Below are positions 23,303 through 33,861 of a stretch of 64,000 bases of DNA, piece after piece. Within the stretch, counting starts at the first letter, position 1. The number at the start of each line of letters is the position of its first letter. The DNA is from Xenopus tropicalis (Eukaryota; Chordata; Amphibia; Anura; Pipidae), in the NCBI RefSeq assembly GCF_000004195.4, contig NC_030681.2, forward strand, positions 139,806,006-139,870,005, written 5' to 3'. The notes beneath the pieces were generated by a model that saw only the letters and a list, made by a program, of their open reading frames with translations, was not told the DNA's origin and did no database searches. The translations under genes were made by a program, and so were the position numbers.

Positions 23303-23306
23303 TTAA

Positions 23307-23890
23307 TTGGGAACCATAATAAAGCAAGTTCTCTCAATTTCAATTCATATTAACATACAGGTATTATTGGGGGTATGTAGTATAAGGTGCCAATAAAACT
23401 AGCATGCTACAAAACACTCCATGCACCATTACCGAGGGTTCCAGCAGCTGAAGAAAGCCTGTAGAGGGTAGAAGTGGGGGTGGGGAGGCCAGATGACTGC
23501 CGTGGGCTGGGCAGGAGAGTATAGGGGAGGCTTTTACAAGATGCTGTGACTAAAACAGATCTTGACAACATTTTATAGGTAAATCTGAGGAGCCATTCAT
23601 TTATCCAGGAGTTTGGACAGTTGCAATCCTGAGTCTGAATTTCTGAGTTAGAGAATAATTTAATATATCTGCACATTATGTACATAAAAAGTACATTTAA
23701 TGTGTAGAAAATGGCAATTTCTTATGCGATTTTTATGCACTGCTTCCTACTCCATAATTTTCTTGCCATCTGAATCTTTTCCATTGACATTACATTAAGC
23801 CTTAGGTGCTGTAAAAGAATAATATACATTTCTTCAATCAGGCAGCATAAAAGGAAATACACACCTTTCTAAGTACCGGAGGCTAATTAT
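23307..23890. other. no gene seen
   Basis: Unassigned. The 92-aa minus frame at 23407-23685 has no recognised domain and is not called. Confidence 0.4.
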
Positions 23891-23895
23891 TTCTA

Positions 23896-24755
23896 ATGGA
23901 AAACTATACCCCCAGAATGAATAAATAACCAACAGATAGTTTATATTATCTTAAGTGGGCTATTAAAGAATCTCACCAAACTGGAAATGATATCAGTAAA
24001 TATTGCCCTTTTACATCCTTTCCCTTGAGCCGCCATTTAGTGATGGGTAGTGATGGGCGAAATGTTTCGCCAGGCATGGATTCACGGCATTTCCGCGTTT
24101 CGCCATTGGCGGATTGTTTCGCGAAACGGATGAAAAAATTTGCCGCGGAAAAATTCGCCGCACGTCCAAAAATACAATAGCCGCGCGACAAAATAATAGC
24201 AGCGGGCGACGAAACAATAGCCGCGCAACAAAACAATAGCCGCGCGACAAAACAATAGCTGCGCAACAAAACAATAGCCGCGCAACAAAACAATAGCCGC
24301 GCGACAAAACAATAGCTGTGGGTGACAAAACAAAAGCCGTGCGACAAAATAATAGCCGCGGGCGACAAAACAATAGCCACGCGACAAAACAATAGCCGCA
24401 CGACAAAACAATAGCCATGGGCGACGAAACAATAGCCGCGGGCGACAAAACAATAGCCGCGCGACGAAATAATAGCCGCAGGCGACAAAAGAATAGCCGC
24501 GCGACAAAATAATAGCAGCGGGCGACAATTTTTTTTGTTGCACGTCATTTTCGCCGTTTCACAAATTTTTTGCCGTTTCGCGGATCTTTTGAAAGATTCG
24601 CAAATTTTTCGGCAAAGCGAAACGGAACAGATTCGCTCATCACTAGTGATGGGCTGTGTGTTCCCTCAGAGATCAGCTGACAGGAAGTGATGCAGCTCTA
24701 ACTGTAACAGGAAGTAGTGTGGGAGTAAAAGGCAGAACTCTGTCCATTCAGCGGC
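23896..24755 (+). mobile_element. T2-type MITE, subfamily A, split by a hAT-like insert
   Basis: The left part (GGAAAACTATACCCCCAGAA to CGCCATTTAGTGATGGG) and right part (GTGATGGGCTGTGTGTTCCC to AGAACTCTGTCCATTC) together match the first half of the copy at 22798. The right third is missing beyond 24755, where unrelated sequence begins. Confidence 0.85.
24048..24645 (+). mobile_element. TAGTGATG hAT-like MITE with perfect 8-bp TSD and 19/21-bp array
   Basis: Starts TAGTGATGGGCGAA and ends TTCGCTCATCACTA, flanked by GTGATGGG at 24040-24047 and 24646-24653. The uninterrupted T2 copies at 8989 and 22950 and the inverted ones at 32000 and 39845 show the empty site with a single GTGATGGG, so insertion and duplication are directly demonstrated. 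The interior (24165-24530) is an array of GCGCGACAAAACAATAGCC-type units of about 19 or 21 bp. The long minus-strand frames here (GYCFVARLLFCRAAIVLS) are array translations. Confidence 0.93.
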
Positions 24756-24856
24756 AGGTAAAAAAAATCCAATTTGTTGCAGAAAAATACCAACCAGATT
24801 ACAAAAGGCAGTATTAGTCTGTGCATGTAATGGAATATTAGTCTTGTGTATACTAA

Positions 24857-25209
24857 GTGGCACATTTACTAATCCACGAATCCGAATCCCGAATGGGAAA
24901 AAATCGGATTGGAAAAAAAATTTTGCGCAACTTTTTCGCCGCTGTCACGACTTTATCGTATTTTGCGCAATTTTTTCTTCACCGTTGCGATTTGTTCGTA
25001 TTGAGCAATTGTAAACACCGGAAAAACCAATCCGAATTTTTCGCGACGGCAACTAAAAAGTCGCAGAAAATATACGGAAAAATCGTAAGGGCAACGAAAA
25101 AGTTGGGCAAAATACAAAAAAAATCGTGACAGCAATGAAAAGATCGCAAAAATACCGATCATTACGAAAAAAACGCATTCGGACGCTCGTGGATTAGTAA
25201 ATGTGCCCC
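24857..25209. mobile_element. Harbinger-like MITE, unexpanded copy
   Basis: Starts GTGGCACATTTACTAATCC and ends GGATTAGTAAATGTGCCCC, flanked by TAA at 24854-24856 and 25210-25212. 353 bp, imperfectly palindromic, rich in TTTTTCG/CGAAAAA. It has the termini of 29341-31237 but no 52-bp array. Confidence 0.88.
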
Positions 25210-25559
25210 TAAGTGTTAAGACCTACAGTAAGGTGAACTTCCATCCAGAAGCAGCTGTAGTGGCAGCTAAGTTCCTGGCCCAGGAGTGGTTAACTATGAT
25301 ATCTGCCATTAGAATCACTTCAAGACTTTACAAGTTCACTGCTTCAAAACTTTACTACTCATAGTAAAAAATTTCAAGATGAAACCACGTTTCTGATCTT
25401 ATTTGGATTTTGTTGCATCCTCTGGAGCAGCGTTTTTCAACCACCTGGTGTGCCGTAGGCAGGGCCGCAATTTTTACTTTCAAAGGGGGCCCGGCGATGC
25501 TACAGTTTTTCTTAGTAGCTCGGGCCCCCTTTAATAAAATCCGGGCCCTGTCATTGGTT

Positions 25560-25613
25560 GCGCCCCGTGTGTACGGGTGACGTCAGTACGCACGGGGCGC
25601 AACGTTATAAAAG
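25560..25613 (+). promoter_or_regulatory. promoter-like block: hairpin, CRE, TATA box
   Basis: GCGCCCCGTGTGTAC and GTACGCACGGGGCGC form 15-bp arms with one mismatch around TGACGTCA (25578-25585), a perfect CRE/ATF site. TATAAAAG follows at 25606-25613. Downstream is CpG-rich, with short ATG frames (25670, 25704) that stop within a few codons or one repeat. Activity is not shown; it may be a remnant of the parental transposon promoter. Confidence 0.4.
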
Positions 25614-25689
25614 GGCCTGTGTGCGGTCGCGTGTAGGCAGAAGTTCAGAGGCGGCGCGCGTGAGGGGAAGATGCTGCTGAAGCCGCCGA

Positions 25690-27006
25690 AGTAGCAGAAG
25701 TAAAATGCTGCTGGGCACCAATGTATTAGGGGGGGCCACGGGGCACACTGACTTATGGGGGCACTGCTGCTGGGCACCAATGTACTAGGGGGGCTGGCTC
25801 TTGGCACCAATGTACTGGGGGGCACTGCTGCCGGGCACCAATGTACTAGGGGGGCACTGCTCTTGGCACCAATGTACTGGGGGGCACTGCTGCCGGGCAC
25901 CAATGTACTAGGGGGGCACTGCTCTTGGCACCAATGTACTAGGGGGGCACTGCTGCTGGGCACCAATGTACTAGGGGGGCACTACTCTTGGCACCAATGT
26001 ACTAGGGGGGCACTGCTGCTGGGCACCAATGTACTAGGGGGGCACTGCTCTTGGCACCAATGTACTAGGGGGGCACTGCTGCTGGGCACCAATGTACTAG
26101 GGGGGCACTGCTCTTGGCACCAATGTACTAGGGGGGCACTGCTGCTGGGCACCAATGTACTAGGGGGGCACTGCTCTTGGCACCAATGTACTAGGGGGGC
26201 ACTGCTGCTGGGCACCAGTGTACTAGGGGGGCACTGCTGCTGGGCACCAGTGTACTAGGGGGGCACTGCTCTTGGCACCAATGTACTAGGGGGGCACTGC
26301 TCTTGGCACCAATGTACTAGGGGGCACTGCTGCTGGGCACCAGTGTACTAGGGGGGCACTGCTGCTGGGCACCAATGTACTAGGGGGGCACTGCTGCTGG
26401 GCACCAATGTACTAGGGGGGCACTGCTGCTGGGCACCAATGTACTAGGGGGGCACTGCTGCTGGGCACCAATGTACTAGGGGGGCACTGCTGCTGGGCAC
26501 CAGTGTACTAGGGGGGCACTGCTGCTGGGCACCAGTGTACTAGGGGGGCACTGCTCTTGGCACCAATGTACTAGGGGGGCACTGCTGCTGGGCACCAATG
26601 TACTAGGGGGGCACTGCTCTTGGCACCAATGTACTTGGGGGGCACTGCTGCTGGGCACCAGTGTACTAGGGGGGCACTGCTGCTGGGCACCAATGTACTA
26701 GGGGGGCACTGCTCTTGGCACCAATGTACTAGGGGGGCACTGCTGCTGGGCACCAATGTACTGGGGGGCACTGCTGCTGGGCACCAATGTACTAGGGGGG
26801 CACTGCTCTTGGCACCAATGTACTAGGGGGGCACTGCTGCTGGGCACCAATGTACTAGGGGGGCACTGCTGCTGGGCACCAATGTACTAGGGGGGCACTG
26901 CTGCTGGGCACCAATGTACTAGGGGGGCACTGCTGCTGGGCACCAATGTACTAGGGGGGCACTGCTGCTGGGCACCAGTGTACTAGGGGGGCACTGCTGC
27001 TGGGCA
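25690..27006 (+). repeat. 31/32-bp minisatellite, about 40 units
   Basis: Unit TGCTGCTGGGCACCAATGTA plus CTAGGGGGGCAC (32 bp), with a one-base-shorter variant having CTCTTGGCACC. In several stretches the two alternate, giving a 63-bp super-unit, which keeps a frame open on both strands (for example GTNVLGGHCSWHQCTRGALLL). These frames are repeat artefacts. Confidence 0.95.
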
Positions 27007-27094
27007 GTGGTGTGCCTCGTGATTTTTTTCATGAAACAAGTGTGCCTTTGCCCAAAAAAGGTTGAAAAACACTGCTCTGGAGAGTTCTTTTGGT

Positions 27095-27199
27095 GTAAAA
27101 AAAACCCAAAAACACGGGCGACAAATGCGTTTCGCGAATTTTCTTGACATTTCACAAATTTTCGGCCAAAGCAAAACAGGACAGATTCGCTCATCACTA
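27095..27199 (-). mobile_element. TAGTGATG hAT-like MITE, terminal fragment
   Basis: TTTCGCGAATTTTCTTGAC, TTTCACAAATTTTCGGCC and GACAGATTCGCTCATCACTA at the right end. The left end is missing. Confidence 0.7.
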
Positions 27200-27229
27200 C
27201 ATTTCAACACATTTAATACATTAGCCCCT

Positions 27230-27342
27230 ATATGTAATAAATGGCACTAAGTTTGCCGGGTAGCAGTAAGCCATAGCAGCAAATAAGATGTTTGCTTTTA
27301 AACAGGTGACCAGTAAATTTTACCTGCTGATTGGGCAAAATG
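27230..27342. mobile_element. short hairpin MITE (CAACCAAT family), partial
   Basis: ATGTAATAAATGGCACTAAG, GTAGCAGTAAGCCATAGCAG and GGTGACCAGTAAATTTTACC. The right end is lost after GCTGATTGGGC. Confidence 0.65.
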
Positions 27343-27914
27343 TTCTTCTTAAAGTAAACCCTATATCTTCCTGCCATGTATATAAGTTGGGCACATCCCT
27401 CCCACCCACACCACATCAGTTGTACTACATATATCCCCCTCTGTTCGTCAGCACCATCACATTTTTCTAAAACAATTAGCAGCTTTCATAATTTTCCCTC
27501 TGACATTATCAGTGACATTTACATCTGCCATCAGCACATGTGCACTATAAAGTTCATGCAATGAAGAATGCAGGCTTACACAGGCAGAACTAACTTTGAT
27601 TAAAAAAAAAAGTCCTGCTTGGATTAAGGGTTAAATTGAGCTCACAAGAGGAGGTGAGGAGAGTAAACAAGTTTCTCCAGCAGAGGGCAAAGCATTGCCA
27701 TCTCTTCATTGGTTGCTAGACAGGAGGGTGTGTTTAGTAAACTGAGCTGAAAACTGAGCATGCTCAGTTAGCCAGAAGCTTTCAGTGTCAATGCCCCATA
27801 GATAAATGATGGGATATCCATTCATTCACCTGCAATTTAAGATAGTGAGCAAAAGCCATAAAAATACATAGTGCTCATAGGTTCTTAGCCATAAGGTATT
27901 TATTGTTGAAACAC
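27343..27914. other. no gene or repeat recognised
   Basis: Unassigned. Small open frames only. Confidence 0.4.
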
Positions 27915-27918
27915 TTAA

Positions 27919-28380
27919 AGGAGACATATCCTATGAAAATTAAGAATGTACCAGTGAATTATACTCCTTTAGATATAGAAGGATTGTGCTTAAAAATGTT
28001 GTGTTTCGGACTGATTTATTGAGAAATTCCACAAAAACCCCACTAGCCCCGCCCACTTCCTGCTGGCTGAATTCTCTGGATGAGCTGGGGAGCCGGCGGC
28101 CCTCCGTACCCTGCACTGTAGGATAGGAACCAATCAGCAGCTAGGCTGACCTGATAGGGAACTGAAGCCTGTCTGTGCTTGTGTGAGTGCAGGGCTGTGA
28201 TTGGCTCTCCCCCTCCTACTGTGATTCTGGCAGGGACCGTTAGGACACGCCCACTCATCATTTCACAATGGACAGAGAAGTGAGAGGATCTATAGGGAGC
28301 TCCAATAAAGGGGCCATTGTTACAGATAGGGTTAATGTTTAGCCCAAAGGGAAACCAGCACCGTATATTATTCATAATTG
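27919..28380 (+). mobile_element. T2-type MITE, subfamily C
   Basis: TTAA (27915-27918) then AGGAGACATATCCTATG. The interior is GC-rich (CCACTAGCCCCGCCCACTTC, GATAGGAACCAATCAGCAGC, ACGCCCACTCATCATTTC). The right boundary is not clear, so the element may be truncated. The 110-aa minus frame across it has no support as a gene. Confidence 0.55.
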
Positions 28381-29337
28381 CCTAGAAAATTATGTTTTTT
28401 TCCCCATTTATCCAATATAATCAAAATAGGTTTTTGCATTAGATGTTTATCAAGATACATTATGGAAAGGGAGAAATCAGATTGTTGCCATTCTCCCTAA
28501 TAACAAATGAGTTAACTTCCGTTATTAAGTTCAGCACCACTAGAAAAGTAATGTTTTATTCTAAATCCCTTCAATGGCAAATTGTTTCGAGCTTGCAGTA
28601 TTAACTGTACTGCATAATCCGATGAATGAGTGGCATACACGTTATGGATTAAGATGACTAAGATCTTTAATAACGTCTTGAAGATAAATGTACATTATGA
28701 ATAATGCAAAGTAGTTTTCAAGTCCTTCTGATGTTGTCAGGGTTTATAAATGATGGAATATGTACTGTCACTTTGATTTTAGATGACATTGCTTTGTCCT
28801 AAAACTCTATCACTTCCTTAGTATTATAAAACTTTTCTTGTAATTAAGTCCCCATTATCTTATACCTGAATCAGTACTTATATTATCCCCAAACGTACAA
28901 CTAAATTTGGAGATGCAATTAATTATCCTGCCAACAATACTTGTGATTCGGTCTCTCTGTTGTTATAAATATATGAGATGAGCCAGTCTGATAAGGCACT
29001 ACTAGAACAGAGCCGCCGGGAATTCAATAAATGTGTTAGATAACATCCCTTTTGTCTTTTGACATTTTTGCATAGTTTGTAATAATGTGGATTTACAATG
29101 GAAAACACAGCCCTTTGTTTAACCTATTATAATTAATTAGATCTTTTAATCTTTATGCCGCTCTCTAGATCGTAAGATTTATTGAGAAGTGCTTATACTG
29201 GTAAATGGAATAGATAGCTTCAAAATAAGGACATACACCTTAAGGTCAGCTTGTTTGGCAAGGCCGTTTGTCCTTAGGGCCTAACAATTGGCTCATTAAT
29301 AGGCTTTTGTGCCGGCCAACAGTTTTCTAGGGGGCAC
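28381..29337. other. no gene or repeat recognised
   Basis: AT-rich apparently unique sequence. Confidence 0.4.
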
Positions 29338-29340
29338 ATT

Positions 29341-31237
29341 TACTAATCCAAGAACGTCCAAAAAGCGTCCGAATGTGTTTTTTCCATAATGATTTTGCGA
29401 TTTTTTTCGTAAATTGTCGCGACTTTTTCGTAGCCATTACAACTCTTTCGTAAATTGTCGCGACTTTTTCGTAGCGTTACGACTTGTGCGAATTGTCGCG
29501 ACTTTTTCGTAGCCGTCGTGCCGAGTACGAAAGTTTCGGATTCATTCAAGCTTCAGTATCGTGACTTTCCTTGGGCCGGGTTGGAGCTGCAGAGTGCCAT
29601 TGAGCCCTATGGGAGACTTTCCTTGGGCCGGGTTGGAGCTGCAGAGTGCCATTGAGCCCTATGGGAGACTTTCCTTGGGCCGGGTTGGAGCTGCAGAGTG
29701 CCATTGAGCCCTATGGGAGACTTTCCTTGGGCCGGGTTGGAGCTGCAGAGTGCCATTGAGCCCTATGGGAGACTTTCCTTGGGCCGGGTTGGAGCTGCAG
29801 AGTGCCATTGAGCCCTATGGGAGACTTTCCTTGGGCCGGGTTGGAGCTGCAGAGTGCCATTGAGCCCTATGGGAGACTTTCCTTGGGCCGGGTTGGAGCT
29901 GCAGAGTGCCATTGAGCCCTATGGGAGACTTTCCTTGGGCCGGGTTGGAGCTGCAGAGTGCCATTGAGTCCTATGGGAGACTTTCCTTGGGCCGGGTTGG
30001 AGCTGCAGAGTGCCATTGAGCCCTATGGAAGACTTTCCTTGGGCCAGGTTGGAGCTGCAGAGTGCCATTGATCCCTATGGGAGACTTTCCTTGGGCCAGG
30101 TTGGAGCTGCACAGTGCCATTGAGCCCTATGGGAGACTTTCCTTGGGCCAGGTTGGAGCTGCACAGTGCCATTGAGCCCTGTGGGAGACTTTCTTTGGGC
30201 CGGGTTGGAGCTGCAGAGTGCCATTGAGCCCTATGGGAGACTTTCCTTGGGCCGGGTTGGAGCTGCAGAGTGCCATTGAGCCCTATGGGAGACTTTCCTT
30301 GGGCCAGGTTGGAGCTGCACAGTGCCATTGAGCCCTATGGGAGGCTTTCCTTGGGCCGGGTTGGAGCTGCAGAGTGCCATTGAGCCCTATGGGAGACTTT
30401 CCTTGGGCCGGGTTGGAGCTGCAGAGTGCCATTGAGTCCTATGGGAGACTTTCCTTGGGCCAGGTTGGAGCTGCAGAGTGCCATTGAGCCCTGTGGGAGA
30501 CTTTCCTTGGGCCAGGTTGGAGCTGCAGAGTGCCATTGAGCCCTGTGGGAGACTTTCCTTGGGCCGGGTTGGAGCTGCAGAGTGCCATTGAGCCCTGTGG
30601 GAGACTTTCCTTGGGCCGGGTTGGAGCTGCAGAGTGCCATTGAGCCCTATGGGAGACTTTCCTTGGGCCGGGTTGGAGCTGCAGAGTGCCATTGAGTCCT
30701 ATGGGAGACTTTCCTTGGGCCAGGTTGGAGCTGCAGAGTGCCATTGAGCCCTATGGGAGACTTTCCTTGGGCCGGGTTGGAGCTGCAGAGTGCCATTGAG
30801 CCCTATGGGAGGCTTCCCTTGGGCCAGGTTGGAGCTGCAGAGTGCCATTGAGCCCTATGGGAGACTTTCCTTGGGCCAGGTTGGAGCTGCAGAGTGCCAT
30901 TGAGCCCTATGGGAGACTTTCCTTGGGCCGGGTTGGAGCTGCAGAGTGCCATTGAGCCCTATGGGAGGCTTCCAAAATCATGCAAAGTTTGAAAGGTTTG
31001 GCCGCCGTTTACGAGCGCTCAATACGAAAAAGTCGCGACACTATACGAGCAAATCGTAACGGCTACGAAAAAGTCGCAACAATTCGCACAAGTCGTAACG
31101 GCTACGAAAATGTCGCGACAATTTATAAAAAGTCATAACGGCGACGAAAAAATCACAAAAATACGAAAAAGTCGCAAAATGTTCAGTTCCAATCCGAATT
31201 TTTCCCATTCGGATTCGTGGATTAGTAAATGTGCCCC
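29341..31237 (+). mobile_element. Harbinger-like MITE carrying 52-bp array C, complete
   Basis: Starts GGGGCACATTTACTAATCC and ends GGATTCGTGGATTAGTAAATG then TGCCCC, flanked by TAG on both sides (29338-29340 and 31238-31240). Shoulders rich in GTCGCGACTTTTTCGTA on the left are answered by ACGAAAAAGTCGCAAC on the right, so the parent was a long palindrome. The array sits near its centre and makes up three quarters of the element. Confidence 0.88.
29563..30972 (+). repeat. 52-bp minisatellite array C, about 27 units
   Basis: Same unit as arrays A and B. The first eight units are nearly identical; later ones carry variants (GTCCTATGG, CCCTGTGGG, GCACAGTG) arranged in repeated blocks. Confidence 0.95.
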
Positions 31238-31352
31238 TAGGTGTATCAACTAGCCAATGCAGTCCTCAGCCCAATGGAATTGAAACTTGCCCAATAGAAA
31301 TATGGGCAATTTGTAGCCAGATCATATCAGATAGGCTGTCAGATAAGGCCCA

Positions 31353-31483
31353 TTATCTCCATTGCTATTTAAAGCTGGCCATACATGAGCAGACTTTAGC
31401 TGCCCCTTTAGACAAAGGGACAACCCTGTATACAGCTAAAGTCTGTTCATGTATGGCCAGCTTTAAATAGCAATGGAGATAAT
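31353..31483. mobile_element. near-perfect hairpin MITE
   Basis: Arms of about 50 bp: TTATCTCCATTGCTATTTAA with AGCTGGCCATACATGAGCAG on the left and their complement CTGTTCATGTATGGCCAGCT, TTAAATAGCAATGGAGATAA on the right, with a loop of about 30 bases. The 79-aa frame crossing it is not a gene. GGCCATACA-type ends also occur at 35490 and 55180. Confidence 0.75.
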
Positions 31484-31659
31484 ACAAGGGTAGAGATATT
31501 ACTACTGTATATGGTAGATTTTTTTTTTTTTTTCAAACTCTCTGTGTAAAAGTCCAGCCCATTTTGGACATGGACTAAGTCTGTCCATGCAATGCCATCA
31601 GTCCCTGAAAAACACATTCACTTTCTGGTAGGTCATATTACTTTATTCCTTTAGTCATT

Positions 31660-32157
31660 TAGGAAGGAAAGGAAATGTAAGTCTCTATAAAAAATATATT
31701 GCAAAAACAAGCTCATATGTAAAACCCTGCTTCATCTTAATAAACCATTTTCATAAAAATATGCTTTTTTAGTAGTATGTGCTATTGGGTAATCCTAAAT
31801 ACAAAATTGCCATTTTAAGAATTAAAGGCCGCCCCCTGGGATCATAGGATTCACAGTGCACACAAACAAGCCAAGGCACACATACATGCTAGGCCACATC
31901 AGCCAATGAATGGACAGAGTTCTGCCTTTTGCTCCCACACTATTTCCTGTTACAGTTAGAGCTGCATTATTTCCTGTCAGCTGATCTCTGAGGGAACACA
32001 CAACCCATCACTAAATGGCGGCTCAAGGGAAAGGATGTAAAAGGGCAATATTTACTGATATATATATTCCAGTTTGGCGAGATTCTTTAATAGGTCACTT
32101 AATATAGTACAAACTATCTGTTGGTTAAATGCTGATGTCGGGGGGTATAGTTTTCCT
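31660..32157 (-). mobile_element. T2-type MITE, subfamily A, minus orientation
   Basis: Inverted match to the 22798 copy: AACAAGCTCATATGTAAAAC, AATGGCGGCTCAAGGGAAAG and GGGGGTATAGTTTTCCT, ending at TTAA (32158-32161). The other terminus is eroded. The GTGATGGG hAT target site is unoccupied here. Confidence 0.85.
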
Positions 32158-32161
32158 TTAA

Positions 32162-33371
32162 TATAAGGAGCGTTAGCGTGCATGGCCTTTTGTGGTCTAC
32201 TTGACAGATCTGCTATTCACTTTATAGCAGTGGGTAAAGCCATGATACAAAAAGGGTTGGGTTTTTGTCTATAGGAACCATCAAAGCATTTTTGAAGAAT
32301 TTCCTCTGACTCTGTCCTCAATCTGTATATTTGAATGCATTGCCGCTAGCTGTTGGTATATACTTTGTTTTTATTATTTTCGTGCCATTTATATCACCAT
32401 TGAAGGCAGAAACATTTCATTGCTAATTTGTTCCAGTGGAAATGTACATACTGGAACCCATCTGCAAAACTCTGGCCTTTATTTGACATGTAATTGTCAA
32501 TGTTTTCTTTCCGCTTATCTCCAAAAGACGAAACACTCCCGGCTGCAAGAAAAACAAGTTATGACTCTAAGTAGATGAAAAGGGGAGATGACAATCAAGC
32601 TGTCAGAACTATTATAGAAGGATGTAAAGAGCAGAAGGGAAAGCGAGACAATTTACTTTTCTTTCTAATTCTCACAAATAGCTTCTCAAAACAAGTTCAT
32701 TTCTTAGCCAGGCGCCTTCACCATCAATCACAAGGAGGTGCTATTAGAAGGCTCAGACATTTTAAACATTCATCTCCCTTGGTGCACCTCAACCTTCTCA
32801 ATCCTTGCTTTCTTCTTCAACAAAACACACCAAGTCTGAAGATAACCAAGACTTTACATCTGCACAAAGACACTCTGGATCTTACTCAATATAAATTCCA
32901 GTTGTAACTACGATCTCCATTTCACGTAATGGCAAGTTTCACCAACCTCTTTTTTTACCATTCTTTGCTGTAGGCTCACCAGTTGGGCCGTGAATTATTT
33001 AATGCTCTTGTGTTTGTGGTTTTGTACTGTCAAGTTTCTAGTGATCTGACTGACAGTAATTTGATGACTCTTCACTGCTGGGGGAAAAATTCATTTGATA
33101 TTGAATAAGCGCACACTGTTGAGCCTACACAAATACAATTATATTGCTCATCACCCAGGAGTATTATATCTATGGCTGCCATAAATACACTTGCCAAGGT
33201 TATACCATTAGGCACTTCAAAACCTCAACAGGTGCTGCCCAGCCAGCTCTGTCAGTATCTCGTGCAGGGGAAGGTAGTCCCTGCTGTGTGTTAATGAAGA
33301 ACAAAATGATAGTGTTTAGTCTATGGCCTGAATATTTTTTAAATGGATGTTTTACTGTATGTGTTTGATAC
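32162..33371. other. no gene recognised
   Basis: Unassigned. A 110-codon open frame at 32575-32907 (+) has no recognised motif, low complexity or splice context. I do not call it. Confidence 0.4.
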
Positions 33372-33385
33372 TTTTCATAGATGAT

Positions 33386-33861
33386 ATTGTATCATCCCTT
33401 TTGAGTCCTTACCCGAAGGCAGGTGCTCCCGATGCCCATGTGCCCAAGGCTTTTGCCAGTGAACAGCATGTGCGGGCAGACCCACCTTCGCCGAAGCTAG
33501 GGTGGGGACCACCAAGTCTTGGCCTAGGATCAAGCCCAGAGGATTATGACACCTATCCAGGGTGCACAAATCCAACACAAAAAGGGTGTGGAAGTGTACT
33601 GGTGCAATGCCATTAATTGCCTTCTTCAGGCTCCAGCTGGCAGCTGGGGCAGTTTCAAAAATAAAAATGTAAAGCATGATTAGGCATAATAAGCATGTGC
33701 AAAGCCCCCGACAAAAAGCTTGGCAGCTCTTCCCTAATGGGAACACAGCTTCTCCGCTTTCATCAAGCTCCCCGCTTCGTCACAAGTAGCAATTATCTGA
33801 TCTGAAACTGATAAGAACAGATACTACACTTGATCTTAGCCAAAAGGCCGAGAAGCGATCT
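33386..33861 (-). mobile_element. U2-headed retroposed insertion
   Basis: Read on the minus strand, a 476-nt insert begins with the 5' end of U2 snRNA and continues into unrelated sequence, ending GGGATGATACAAT. It is bounded by TTTTCATAGATGAT (33372-33385) and TTTTCATAGATAAT (33862-33875), a 14-bp direct repeat with one mismatch, as expected of LINE-mediated target-primed insertion. There is no poly(A) tail. The non-U2 part has a 123-aa frame (33375-33746) with no recognised motif. It may be a chimeric retropseudogene or one copy of a U2-headed SINE. Confidence 0.7.
33805..33859 (-). pseudogene. U2 snRNA 5' segment (nt 1-55)
   Basis: The minus strand reads ATCGCTTCTCGGCCTTTTGG, CTAAGATCAAGTGTAGTATC, TGTTCTTATCAGTTT, identical to vertebrate U2 snRNA from its first base through stem-loop I and the branch-site recognition sequence GTAGTA. 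Just beyond, AGATCAGATAA only loosely resembles the U2 Sm-proximal region, and the 3' domains are absent. No snRNA promoter element (PSE) is apparent upstream, so this is not a functional U2 gene. Automatic RNA searches may still label it U2. Confidence 0.85.

Larger units (their letters stand above)
25428..27074 (+). mobile_element. hAT-like element with perfect 8-bp TSD, filled by 31/32-bp array
   Basis: Starts CAGCGTTTTTCAACC and ends GGTTGAAAAACACTG, flanked by CTCTGGAG at 25420-25427 and 27075-27082. The left 260 bp is GC-rich; the remainder is minisatellite. No transposase. Sequence just inside the right end (GCCCAAAAAAGGTTGAAAAA) preserves the terminal region. Confidence 0.93.

Noticed and set aside
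23973..24548. 191-aa minus-strand frame rich in FVARLLFCRAAIV
   Set aside because: It lies within the 19/21-bp array of the hAT-like MITE. Three overlapping frames give similar peptides, as expected of a tandem repeat.
25755..26258. 167-aa plus-strand frame (GTNVLGGHCSWHQCTRG)
   Set aside because: Translation of the alternating 32 and 31-bp units; open on both strands.
32575..32907. 110-aa plus-strand frame
   Set aside because: No motif, no related sequence known to me, no splice or initiation context. Length is possible by chance in 64 kb.
33375..33746. 123-aa minus-strand frame in the U2-headed insert
   Set aside because: No recognised motif, and it runs past the insert's edge into the target duplication.
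33805..33859. Functional U2 snRNA gene
   Set aside because: Only the first 55 nt match. The Sm site, stem-loops III and IV and a proximal promoter element are absent, and a direct repeat marks it as retroposed.
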